NCBI RefSeq assembly: GCF_049331405.1
Contig: NZ_CP186274.1
Span: 806,001-870,000, forward strand
Length of the DNA stretch: 64,000 nt
Origin: PoT sp049331405
GTDB lineage: Bacteria; Planctomycetota; Planctomycetia; Isosphaerales; Isosphaeraceae
Reading direction: 5' to 3'
Shown one piece after another: positions 46,365 to 54,956 of this stretch; the stretch's first letter is position 1, and each line of letters begins with the position of its first letter. The notes beneath the pieces were generated by a model. That model was not told the origin of the DNA and searched no databases. It was given only the letters and a program-made list of their open reading frames with translations. The translations under genes and the position numbers were made by a program.

Positions 46365-49292
46365 TCAGACCGGGACGAGGCTGCCGTAGCGGCGGGTGGC
46401 CTGGCCGTTCACCACGAGGGTGCCGAGGCGGGCCTTCCTCGCGCTGGTGAGGTCCGCCATGATTGCCCTCGCGCTGATCTTCGACGAGGGAGACGAGGAG
46501 GGGGCCGGAGTGGTGACGGACTGGGCGTGGATGGCCTCGGTCGTCGGTGTCGAGGGGGCCTTGTCGGACGCGATGCTCTGGGCGCTCACGCTGGCCGCGA
46601 TCGTGCCGGCGCCGGAGCCGTTGAAGTCGCCGGTGATCGGCACGGAAGCGACGCCGCCGACGCTCGTGCCATAGACGAAGACGCGTTGCCCGACGAACGG
46701 GTTGGAGCCGGTCGTCCTCGGGTTGAGGTACGCCAGGGCGAAGAGGCTCGTCGTCGGGGCGTAGATCCCGACGTCGGTGGTCGCGTCGCCGTTGAAGTCG
46801 CCGGTGATCGGGACCGAGTAGTTGGTGCCGGTGTGCGACCCGTACCGGAAGACGCTCTGGCCGAGGAAGACCGAGGGGCCGCTCGGGTTCGGGCTGAGGA
46901 AAGCCAGAGCGAACGTGTCGATCGCCGGGGCGAAGATGCCGACGTCGGTGACGCCGTCGGCGTTGAAGTCCCCCGTCACCGGGATCGAGTTCACGCCGTT
47001 GGCGTTGCTACCGTAGACGAAGACGCTCTGGGCCAGGATTGGGACGGAGCCGACGGGGGTCGGGTTGAGGTAGGCCAGGGCGAACGTGCTGCTGGCGGGC
47101 ACGAACAGGCCGACGTCGGTGACGCCATCGGCGTTGAAGTCGCCGGTGATCGGCGTCGGGTAATTCGTGCCGGTGTGCGCCCCATACTGGAAGACGTTCT
47201 GGCCGATGAACGGGTTGGGAGAGCTGGGGCTCGGGTTCAGGAAGGCCAGGGCGAAGGTGTCGGTCGTCGGGACGTAGAGGCCGACATCGGTCGTGCCGTC
47301 GCCGTTGAAGTCGCCCGTCACCGGCACCGAGAAGTTGTTGCCGACGTGCGCCCCGTACTGGAAGATCCGCTGGGCGCTGATCTGCCCCTGGCTGTTCAGG
47401 TAGGCGATGGCGAAGGTGTCGGTCGAGGGGACGTAGATGCCGACGTCGGTGATGCCGTCGCCGTTGAAGTCGCCGGTGATCGGGATCGAATAATTCGTGC
47501 CGACGTGGCCGCCGTACGGGAAGACGCTCTGGCCCGTGAACGGGGACGACGAGTAGGGGCTCGGGTTCAGGAAGGCCAGGGCGAAGGTGTCGGACGCGGG
47601 CAGGTAGACGCCGACGTCCGAGGTATGCACGCTCGCGACCAGCGGCTGGGAGAACGGCGACGTGTTATTGCCCGGCACCGTGGTGACCGTCGCGGTGACG
47701 TACTGGCCGAACGGGAAGGAGGACGGGAGCAGGATCGCGAACGAGACGACGCCGCTGCTGTTCGTCGTCACCGTCGAGCTGCCCAGCAGGGTCTTGCCCT
47801 CGGCGTTTCCGCCCGGGTCGAGGTTCGGGTTGGCGTAGAACTGGATCGTCAGCTGGGTGTTCGCCGTGCTGGTCACCGTCCCGCGGACCAGGGTGCTGCC
47901 GCTGACGCTCGTGATCGAGTTCAGGGCGGGGGCCGCCTGGTTGCCGTTCCCGGTGGAGCTGAGCAGGATGCCGACGTGGTTGCCGAAGATCGAGTTCGAG
48001 ACGATGGCATTGCCCGAGCCGGTCGAGACGTTCACGCCCGCCCCGCCGTTGAAGGCGATGATGTTGGGCGCCCCGGCCGTCGTGCCGCCGATCGTCTGCT
48101 TGCTCGCCACCAGCAGGATGCCGTCGCCGCCGTTGCCCAGGCCATTGATCCCATCGACCTTCGTGCCGATGTAATTGCCCTGGATGATGTTCAACTCGGT
48201 GAGGTTCGGGTTGGAGTCGGAGATCGCGATGCCCGACGTCACGTTGCCGGAGATGATGTTCCGGGCCGTCGACGTCGTCCCGCCGATCAGGTTGCCGTGG
48301 GCGCCCGTCCCCAGGCTGACGCCCACCTGGTTGCCCAGCGGGACCGAACCCAGGGGATCGGTCCCGATGAAGTTCCCAGCCAGGACGTTGTTCGTCGACG
48401 AGGTGCCGCCGATCTGGACGCCGATGCTGTTGCCCGAGACCGTGTTGCCGACGACCTGGTTGCCCGCGGAGTTATTGATGAAGACGCCGTTGCCCAGCTT
48501 GTTGTTGAGCGTGGCGGTCGCCGACGCGTTCAGGCCGATGTAGTTGTTCTGGATCAGGTTCGACGAGGAGTTGGAGCCGGTCGCCGGGGCCGAGGCCTTC
48601 GCGTCGTTCAGGTCGACCAGGATCCCGTTCGTGCCGTTGCCCGAGATGATGTTGCGGCTGGCCGACACCGCGCCACCGATGGTGTTGGTGGGGGAGTCGA
48701 GGATCGAGATGCCCGAGCCGCCGTTCGGCAGCGCGGCGGTCCCGGCGGCATTCGTGCCGATGAAGTTGCCGATGATCGTGTTGCCGCCGTTCCCCCGCAG
48801 CTCGATGCCGTTGCCGGGGAAGCGGTTGATGATCAGGCCCTGGACCGTGGAGCTGCCCGCGCTGATGTTGAGGCCGACCTTGGTCGCCCCGCTGCCATTG
48901 AGCTCGATCAGCAGGATCGCATTGTCGCCGATGGCCGACGAGTTGGGGGACGAGCCGGGCTGGGAGTAGCCGTTGATGAGGACCGGGACCTTGATCTCGG
49001 GGAGGTCGGCCTTGAGGGCGATCGACTGGACGCCCGAGGCGTTGATATTGAAGTTGATCGTGTTCGAAGCGTCGGTCGACTTGTTGAGGTCGATGATCGC
49101 CTGTCGGAGCGACCCCGTATCGCCGTTGGTGGTGTCGTTGTCGGTCGTCGTCGTCACGGTGAAGGTGGCGAGGAGGCTGCGGTCTTCGAGCAGTTGCACG
49201 ACCGGCCGGATCGCCCCTCGTCGCAAGCGGCCGTCACGGTCCTTGCCCGAACGTCGGAATCCCCACGGTTGAATGCGCGACGTGATCGCCAT
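46365..49292 (-). CDS. Exported beta-helix and FG-GAP/VCBS repeat protein
   Basis: The product has 975 residues. The N-terminus is basic, then has VVQLLEDRSLLATFTVTT, the LEPR-XLL-type export motif. GSLRQAIIDLNKS marks the CSLREA-like domain. Residues about 100-480 form a right-handed parallel beta-helix with repeats such as TVQGLIINRFPGNGIELRGN and NVLAGNFIGTDPLGSVPLGN. An Ig-like segment follows at about 480-590. Six repeats of about 57 residues come next, each with ITGDFNGDGxTDVGIY and FALAYLNP, the FG-GAP/VCBS type whose DxNxDGxxD loops bind calcium. It is probably a surface protein binding or reshaping polysaccharide; no catalytic residue is obvious. Confidence 0.9.
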   Translation of the reverse strand: MAITSRIQPWGFRRSGKDRDGRLRRGAIRPVVQLLEDRSLLATFTVTTTTDNDTTNGDTGSLRQAIIDLNKSTDASNTINFNINASGVQSIALKADLPEIKVPVLINGYSQPGSSPNSSAIGDNAILLIELNGSGATKVGLNISAGSSTVQGLIINRFPGNGIELRGNGGNTIIGNFIGTNAAGTAALPNGGSGISILDSPTNTIGGAVSASRNIISGNGTNGILVDLNDAKASAPATGSNSSSNLIQNNYIGLNASATATLNNKLGNGVFINNSAGNQVVGNTVSGNSIGVQIGGTSSTNNVLAGNFIGTDPLGSVPLGNQVGVSLGTGAHGNLIGGTTSTARNIISGNVTSGIAISDSNPNLTELNIIQGNYIGTKVDGINGLGNGGDGILLVASKQTIGGTTAGAPNIIAFNGGAGVNVSTGSGNAIVSNSIFGNHVGILLSSTGNGNQAAPALNSITSVSGSTLVRGTVTSTANTQLTIQFYANPNLDPGGNAEGKTLLGSSTVTTNSSGVVSFAILLPSSFPFGQYVTATVTTVPGNNTSPFSQPLVASVHTSDVGVYLPASDTFALAFLNPSPYSSSPFTGQSVFPYGGHVGTNYSIPITGDFNGDGITDVGIYVPSTDTFAIAYLNSQGQISAQRIFQYGAHVGNNFSVPVTGDFNGDGTTDVGLYVPTTDTFALAFLNPSPSSPNPFIGQNVFQYGAHTGTNYPTPITGDFNADGVTDVGLFVPASSTFALAYLNPTPVGSVPILAQSVFVYGSNANGVNSIPVTGDFNADGVTDVGIFAPAIDTFALAFLSPNPSGPSVFLGQSVFRYGSHTGTNYSVPITGDFNGDATTDVGIYAPTTSLFALAYLNPRTTGSNPFVGQRVFVYGTSVGGVASVPITGDFNGSGAGTIAASVSAQSIASDKAPSTPTTEAIHAQSVTTPAPSSSPSSKISARAIMADLTSARKARLGTLVVNGQATRRYGSLVPV

Positions 49293-49680
49293 TTAAGCGT
49301 TCTCCCTTTCTGGTGCGTGTCGTCCGAGCTGCGAATCCAAGAGTAAGTTCGCCTGGCAGTTCAACGGCAGGTCTCGCCTCGAAAAATCCCCCGAATGATG
49401 CGCCGGGAGATCCCCCGCAGAAATCCTATAATCCTCACAGTCGGCTGTTAATGCAACGGATTTCCACAAGATCAGCGATGCACACAATCTGAGTAATGCA
49501 GCGATTTAAGGCCGAATCGGCAATCTTGCCGGATATTGCGCGATTTCGAAACCCGCGGTCGGCCATCGACGAGGTTTGGAATGTCTCGCGGAGATCGCGT
49601 ATCATCGCGGTATGTTGAACCAGCGTGAAACAAATCGCCTCTCCCAATAGTCGAAAGGGGCGGCAGTCGCCGGTCAATTT
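49293..49680. other. Divergent intergenic region
   Basis: No gene is seen in 388 bases between the beta-helix gene and the DUF1549/1553 gene. It should contain promoters for both. TATAAT occurs at 49427-49432 on the plus strand, but no good -35 box stands at the right distance, so it is not called. Confidence 0.45.
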
Positions 49681-52600
49681 ATGGTGAATGGCATCGAAAA
49701 AAGCCGGAGATGGCGGCGCCATCGATTGATCACATGCTGGGGTTTGTGGTTCGGGCTGTTGGCGTCCGGCCTGGCCTCGAGCGCATCCCGCGGCCAGGGG
49801 GCGGAGCCCCGATCGGCGAGCCTCGCGAACGAGGTCATGCCCCTGCTGAAGGCGCGTTGCGTCAAGTGTCACGGGCCTGGCGAGCATAAGGCCGGCCTGA
49901 GCCTGGCGACGCCGGCGGGCATGGCCCGGGGAGGGGAGTCGGGGCCGGCCGTCATCCCCGGTAAGCTCGACGAGAGCCCGCTCTGGGAGCAGGTCTCGAG
50001 CGGCGAGATGCCTCCCAAGGATCCCCTCTCCGACGACGAGAAAGCCCGGCTCCGGCGCTGGATCGAGGCCGGTGCGCCGGGCTTGCCGAGGTCATCGGCC
50101 GAGATCGGTGAGAAGGTCGAGCATTGGGCCTTCGCCCCGCTCAAGCGGCCGGAGGTGCCGGCCTTGCCGGAGGGGACTTCGGCGAAGACTCCGGTGGATC
50201 ACTTCATCGCGGCCCGTCTCGATGAGGCCGGATTGAAGCCCGCGGCCGGGGCCAGTCGCGCGACCCTGATCCGCCGCCTCAGCTTCGGACTCACCGGCCT
50301 GCCGCCGACCCCAGAGCAGGTCGCCGCCTTCGAGGCCGACCCCGCCCCCGACGCCTACGACCGCCTGGTCGAGCGCCTGCTGGGATCGCCCGCCTACGGC
50401 GAGCGCTGGGGGAAATACTGGCTCGACGTCGCCGGCTATGCCGACTCCAACGGCTACTTCAATGCCGACAGCGAGCGTGCGCTCGCCTGGCGGTATCGCG
50501 ACTACGTGATTCGAGCCATCAACGACGACAAGCCTTTTGATCAGTTCGTCCGCGAGCAGATCGCCGGCGACGAGGTCTCCGGCTATCGGCCGGGGGCCGA
50601 GGTGACGCCGACGATGGTCGAGCAGCTCGTGGCGACTCACTTCCTCCGGAACAGCCAGGACGGCACCGGCGAGAGCGACGGCAATCCCGACGAGGTCCGC
50701 GCCGATCGTTACGCGGTGCTCGAGGGGACCGTGCAGATCCTGGGCAGCTCCCTCTTCGGGCTCACGCTGCAATGCGCCCGCTGTCACGACCACAAATTCG
50801 AGCCCGTCACCCAGCGCGACTATTACAGCCTCCAGGCCGTGCTCCGCGCCGCCCTCCCGGTCGACCAGCCGGATCGCTGGAAGAAGCCGGCCGAGCGGGT
50901 CGTGGTCGCCGCCCCCGGCGATCAACTTCAGCGCTGGGAGGCCGAGCAGAAGGAGATCGACGCCCAGATCGCGGCCGTCGAGGCCGAGCATCGGGCCAAA
51001 CGCCTGGCATTGCGAGAGCCCGGCGTCGACCTCTTCCGCGACGGCTTCGACGAGCGGCTCGCCCCTCGCTGGCAATCCCTGGCCCTGGCGGGGACCGGGC
51101 CGATCCAGGTCGACTCCGAGACGCCGCCGGGCGCCCTGGCCCGCGAGGGCAAGCTCTGCATCATTGAGGTCGGCTCCGAGAGCGCCCGCCGCCTGACGAC
51201 CTCGCAGTCATTCGACTGGACGCCCGAAGGGGAGGGGAGTTGGATCGAGGCGACCTTCCGCCTCGTCTCCGACCGTCTCGACCCCAAGGGCACGCCCGCC
51301 CAGCGCATCGGCTATTACATCGCCGCCCACGATGGCAGCAAGTCGACCAGGGCGGGGAACCTCCTCTTCGACGGCAACCCCGACGGCGGCGCCGCGATCA
51401 ACAAGGGATACCCGGGGCCCGACGCCAAGCAGGTGGGCATCCTCGGCTCGGCGAAGTACACCCCAGGGCGGCATTACGGGGTCCGCGTCACGAACGTTGG
51501 CAATGGGAAATTCCGGCTCGACCACATCGTCGAAGGCGAGTCGGAAGGGCCGGCAATCACCCTCGCGTCGAAGGATCTCCCCGACGGCGGGTTCGGCTTC
51601 GAGTATTGCTGCGGGCGGAGCTTCGTCGTCGACGACGTCACCATCAACGCCAGCGACCCCAAGGTCGACGCCCCCGCGAGGAAGGCACTGAATGCCCGGC
51701 TCGAAGAGGCGAGGAAGGACCAAGAGGCGGCGGTCGCGAAGGTTACGGCCAGGCGCACGCCGAACCCGGGGCGGATTGCCTGGGTGACGGATCAGGTCCC
51801 GAATCCCCCGGAGTCCCACATTCTCACGAGGGGCGACTACGGGAAGTTCGGGGCCAAGGTCGAGCCGTCGGGGGTCGCGATCCTCTCCGACGCGGACAAT
51901 CCATTCGAGGCCAAGCCACCCTTCGAAGGGGCCGAGAGCACCGGGCGTCGCCTGGCCCTGGCCAACTGGTTCACCCGAGGCGGCTCGAGGCCCTCGATGC
52001 TCATCGCCCGGATTATGGTCAACCGGATCTGGCAACAACACTTCGGCGTCGGCCTGGTGGCGACCTCCGAGAACTTCGGCTACAGCGGCTCGCCCCCCTC
52101 GCATCCCGAACTGCTCGAGTTCCTGGCCGATGAGCTGATCCGCAGCGGCTGGAAGCTCAAGTCGATCCAGCGCCTGATCGTGAGCTCGGCGGTTTACCGT
52201 CAGTCGGGAGTCCCTCAAGACGAGGCCGCCGAGAAGGCCGACCCCGACGATCGCCTGCTCTCGCGCTTCCCGCTGCTCCGGCTCGACGCGGAGCAGGTGC
52301 GTGACGCCATGCTCGCCGTCAGCGGGGAACTCGACCCCGCTCGCGGCGGTCCGTTCGTGCCGAGCCAGCGGCAAGGAGATGGCGAGGTGGTCGTGACGGA
52401 ATCGACGCCCGGGGCGCATCGCCGCTCGGTCTACCTCCAGCAACGCAGGACGCAAGTGTTGAGCATGCTCGAGGTCTTCGACGCCCCCTCGATCGTCGCG
52501 GGCTGCCCCAAGCGGTCGACCTCGACTATACCGCTCCAGTCCTTGAATTTGCTGAACTCCGAATTCGTTGCGACTCGCGCCAGTGCGCTCGCCCGGCGCG

Positions 52601-52824
52601 TCCGCGACGAGGTCGGCCAGGATGCCGGGGCCCGCATCGATCGGACCTTCCGCTTGACGGTGGGGCGACCCCCCGACGAGGTCGAGTGGGCCGCGGCCCT
52701 GCGCTTCCTCGCCAGCCAGCCGGCGCAATATGCCGGTCGTCCCGCCGATGAGGGGGAGCGACTCGCCTGGTCCGATTTCTGCCAGATGCTCTTGGCGAGC
52801 AATCCGTTCTTGTACGTAGATTGA
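49681..52824 (+). CDS. Planctomycete cytochrome-like protein, PSCyt1-DUF1549-DUF1553, with an inserted beta-sandwich domain
   Basis: The product has 1,047 residues. A signal segment (ITCWGLWFGLLASGLASSAS, about 17-36) is followed by the PSCyt1 domain with haem motif CVKCH at 60-64 and the distal Met in GEMPPKDPLS. DUF1549 begins PVDHFIAARLDEAGLKPAAG and includes LIRRLSFGLTGLPPT and GERWGKYWLDVAGYADSNG. A second C-x-x-C-H, CARCHDH, occurs near 362-368. From about 445 to 660 an inserted region (LFRDGFDERLAPRWQSLALA, IGYYIAAHDGSKS) resembles a LamG-like beta sandwich. DUF1553 follows, with LANWFTRGGSRPSMLIARIM and LQQRRTQVLSMLEVFDAP. Its function is unproven; it is always found with DUF1501 partners, as here. 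Confidence 0.93.
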   Translation: MVNGIEKSRRWRRHRLITCWGLWFGLLASGLASSASRGQGAEPRSASLANEVMPLLKARCVKCHGPGEHKAGLSLATPAGMARGGESGPAVIPGKLDESPLWEQVSSGEMPPKDPLSDDEKARLRRWIEAGAPGLPRSSAEIGEKVEHWAFAPLKRPEVPALPEGTSAKTPVDHFIAARLDEAGLKPAAGASRATLIRRLSFGLTGLPPTPEQVAAFEADPAPDAYDRLVERLLGSPAYGERWGKYWLDVAGYADSNGYFNADSERALAWRYRDYVIRAINDDKPFDQFVREQIAGDEVSGYRPGAEVTPTMVEQLVATHFLRNSQDGTGESDGNPDEVRADRYAVLEGTVQILGSSLFGLTLQCARCHDHKFEPVTQRDYYSLQAVLRAALPVDQPDRWKKPAERVVVAAPGDQLQRWEAEQKEIDAQIAAVEAEHRAKRLALREPGVDLFRDGFDERLAPRWQSLALAGTGPIQVDSETPPGALAREGKLCIIEVGSESARRLTTSQSFDWTPEGEGSWIEATFRLVSDRLDPKGTPAQRIGYYIAAHDGSKSTRAGNLLFDGNPDGGAAINKGYPGPDAKQVGILGSAKYTPGRHYGVRVTNVGNGKFRLDHIVEGESEGPAITLASKDLPDGGFGFEYCCGRSFVVDDVTINASDPKVDAPARKALNARLEEARKDQEAAVAKVTARRTPNPGRIAWVTDQVPNPPESHILTRGDYGKFGAKVEPSGVAILSDADNPFEAKPPFEGAESTGRRLALANWFTRGGSRPSMLIARIMVNRIWQQHFGVGLVATSENFGYSGSPPSHPELLEFLADELIRSGWKLKSIQRLIVSSAVYRQSGVPQDEAAEKADPDDRLLSRFPLLRLDAEQVRDAMLAVSGELDPARGGPFVPSQRQGDGEVVVTESTPGAHRRSVYLQQRRTQVLSMLEVFDAPSIVAGCPKRSTSTIPLQSLNLLNSEFVATRASALARRVRDEVGQDAGARIDRTFRLTVGRPPDEVEWAAALRFLASQPAQYAGRPADEGERLAWSDFCQMLLASNPFLYVD

Positions 52825-52888
52825 GTGCCGCGACTGGATTGGACGTCGTCTCTTTACCCTGTCGGTGGTCGTCGAGGGAACGGGCCCA

Positions 52889-54289
52889 ATGTTGGAAGAT
52901 CGCGAGTTCGCTTTCAACCGCCGCGCATTCCTGGGTCGCTCGGCCGGGGCCCTCGGCTCGCTGGCGCTGGCCCATCTCCTCGACGCCGACCTCCGCCGCG
53001 CCTCGGCGTCGCCCCTGATACGGCCGGAGCCTCAGGCCAAATCCGTCATCTGCCTCTTCCAGCACGGCGGGCCTAGCCAGGTCGACCTCTTCGACCAGAA
53101 GCCGGAACTGACCAAACGCCACGGCCAGCCCTATCCCGGCTCGCTCGAGGTCCACTTCGACAAGCAGAAGGGGAATGTGCTCGCCTCCCCGTTCAAGTTC
53201 GCGCAGCACGGGCAGGCGGGGACGTCCCTCTCCGAGCTCCTGCCGCACACGGCTGGGATCGTCGATGACATCACACTGATCCGCTCGATGAAGACCGATT
53301 CGGTCGACCACGAGGCGGCCCTGCGCCTGATCCACACGGGGAAGATCCTCGCGGGGCGTCCGACCTGGGGCTCGTGGGTGATCTACGGCCTCGGCTCCGA
53401 GAGCCAGGACTTGCCCGCGTACGTCGTCCTCGCCGACCCCGGCGGCCTCCCCGTCGATGGCGTTCGCAACTGGTCGAGCGGCTGGCTGCCCGCCATCTAT
53501 CAGGGGACTCCGTTCCGGTCGGGGCCGTCCCCCGTCCTCAACCTGGCGATGCCCGAGGGGGTCAGCGCCTCGGCCCGGAAGAACCAACTCGACTTCCTCC
53601 GCGAGCTGAACGGGGAGCATCGCCGCCGGCATCCTTCGGGCACGGAACTAAGCGCCCGGATCGCCAACTTCGAGACCGCCGCCCGCATGCAAACCGCCGT
53701 GCCCGAGGCGCTGAACCTCGAGTCGGAGCCGGCTCATATCCGCCGGCTCTATGGGCTCGACAACCCGGCCACGAAAGAGTACGGGTCGCGTTGCCTGCTG
53801 GCCCGGAGGTTGATCGAACGCGGGGTCCGCTTCGTGCAACTCTTCCTGAGCGGCCAGCCTTGGGACACGCACAGCAACAACGCCGAGAAGCTCAAGGAAC
53901 TCTGCGCCCAGACGGACGGGCCGAGCGCGGCACTCGTGACGGATCTCAAACAGCGAGGAATGCTTGATTCCACGATCGTGCTCTGGACCGGCGAGTTCGG
54001 GCGCCTCCCCGTCTCCCAGGGGTCGGACGGCCGCGACCACAACCGCCATGCCTTCTCGCTCTGGCTCGCGGGAGGGGGCTTCAAGGCGGGGTATACACAT
54101 GGAGCTACCGACGAATTTGGATACAGCTCCGTGTCCGACGTCGTGACGGTCTATGACCTTCAGGCGACCTTGCTCCACGCCCTAGGGCTCGACCACCATC
54201 GGCTCACCTATCCGCACGAAGGCCGGGATGATAGCCTTACGGATGCCGGGGTGACCGGGGCTCGTGTCGTGCCGGCCCTCCTGGCCTGA
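52889..54289 (+). CDS. Tat-exported DUF1501 protein
   Basis: The product has 466 residues. The N-terminus FNRRAFLGRSAGALGSLALA is a twin-arginine signal. The DUF1501 domain, related to the alkaline phosphatase/sulfatase fold, shows VICLFQHGGPSQVDLFDQKP, DVWGT-type replacement WTGEFGRLP, then GRDHNRHAFSLWLAGGGFKA with the expected Asp/His metal ligands, and HGATDEFGYSSVSDVVTVYD. It starts 64 bases after the DUF1549/1553 gene and almost certainly shares its transcript. The pair is a planctomycete hallmark thought to act on surface polymers, but the reaction is unknown. Confidence 0.94.
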   Translation: MLEDREFAFNRRAFLGRSAGALGSLALAHLLDADLRRASASPLIRPEPQAKSVICLFQHGGPSQVDLFDQKPELTKRHGQPYPGSLEVHFDKQKGNVLASPFKFAQHGQAGTSLSELLPHTAGIVDDITLIRSMKTDSVDHEAALRLIHTGKILAGRPTWGSWVIYGLGSESQDLPAYVVLADPGGLPVDGVRNWSSGWLPAIYQGTPFRSGPSPVLNLAMPEGVSASARKNQLDFLRELNGEHRRRHPSGTELSARIANFETAARMQTAVPEALNLESEPAHIRRLYGLDNPATKEYGSRCLLARRLIERGVRFVQLFLSGQPWDTHSNNAEKLKELCAQTDGPSAALVTDLKQRGMLDSTIVLWTGEFGRLPVSQGSDGRDHNRHAFSLWLAGGGFKAGYTHGATDEFGYSSVSDVVTVYDLQATLLHALGLDHHRLTYPHEGRDDSLTDAGVTGARVVPALLA

Positions 54290-54956
54290 GCCGCCCTCGC
54301 CCGACGAGACTTCTCCGGCGAGCAATTCGCCGCCCTAATCTTTATGAGATTAGTTGCTTACCCGAGCTTATGCCGACCGCAGGCATAGCTCATGGTTTGA
54401 TGCCTTCGTCCAGCATGTTGGCGTCAAAATATTCACGAATTGCGGCAACGGTCGTAGAATGGTCGTCGAGGACCCGGAATTCGGACTCCCCTTCTCGATA
54501 CTCCTGCTAAATTAGGACATGCACTCGCCCGTGTAACTCGGGTAGAACTATTTGCTAGATGACGTCGGTTGCGGTCCCATCGCGAATCGGGATGCCATCG
54601 CCCTCGATTGCGAGCGTCGACCATGTTTCGCCGACTTATCTCGCTGCACCAGCCTTCAATCCTGCCTGTTCGAGTCAAGATTTCGCGCCGTCGAGGAACT
54701 TAAGTTTGATGATGACAGGGCGAGGTAATCATGGAATTCGACCCCCTTCCTAAGAAGGGATTGAGCAATGTCCGAACGGCGATGAATGATCGAGGAGCAT
54801 AGCCCGATCCAATTTCCTTCGGGTCGTCAACGCAATCAAGGCCCCCGGCCGCCTCGGGGCCGATCCGACGGTCGATATATCGAAGGATATGGCGCGAGCT
54901 GGGCTGATGAAATCGAAGTGATCGTCGCGGGGCGATTTCGTGCTTGAGAGGACGTT
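54290..54956. other. Intergenic region with two hairpins, low GC
   Basis: No gene is supported in 667 bases, which are visibly lower in GC than the surroundings. CTAATCT/AGATTAG (54335-54353) and the imperfect AGCTTATGCC/GGCATAGCT (54365-54390) lie 45-100 bases after the DUF1501 stop and may end that transcript. The remainder leads to the kinase promoter; GAGAGGA precedes its GTG start. Confidence 0.5.

Noticed and set aside
46527..49346. 939-codon plus-strand frame opposite the beta-helix protein
   Set aside because: Same cause: it is the complement of a repetitive gene and its protein is a monotonous D/R/G/V/A sequence.
49427..49432. TATAAT as a promoter -10 box
   Set aside because: No -35 element at the right distance; single hexamers occur by chance in AT-rich gaps.
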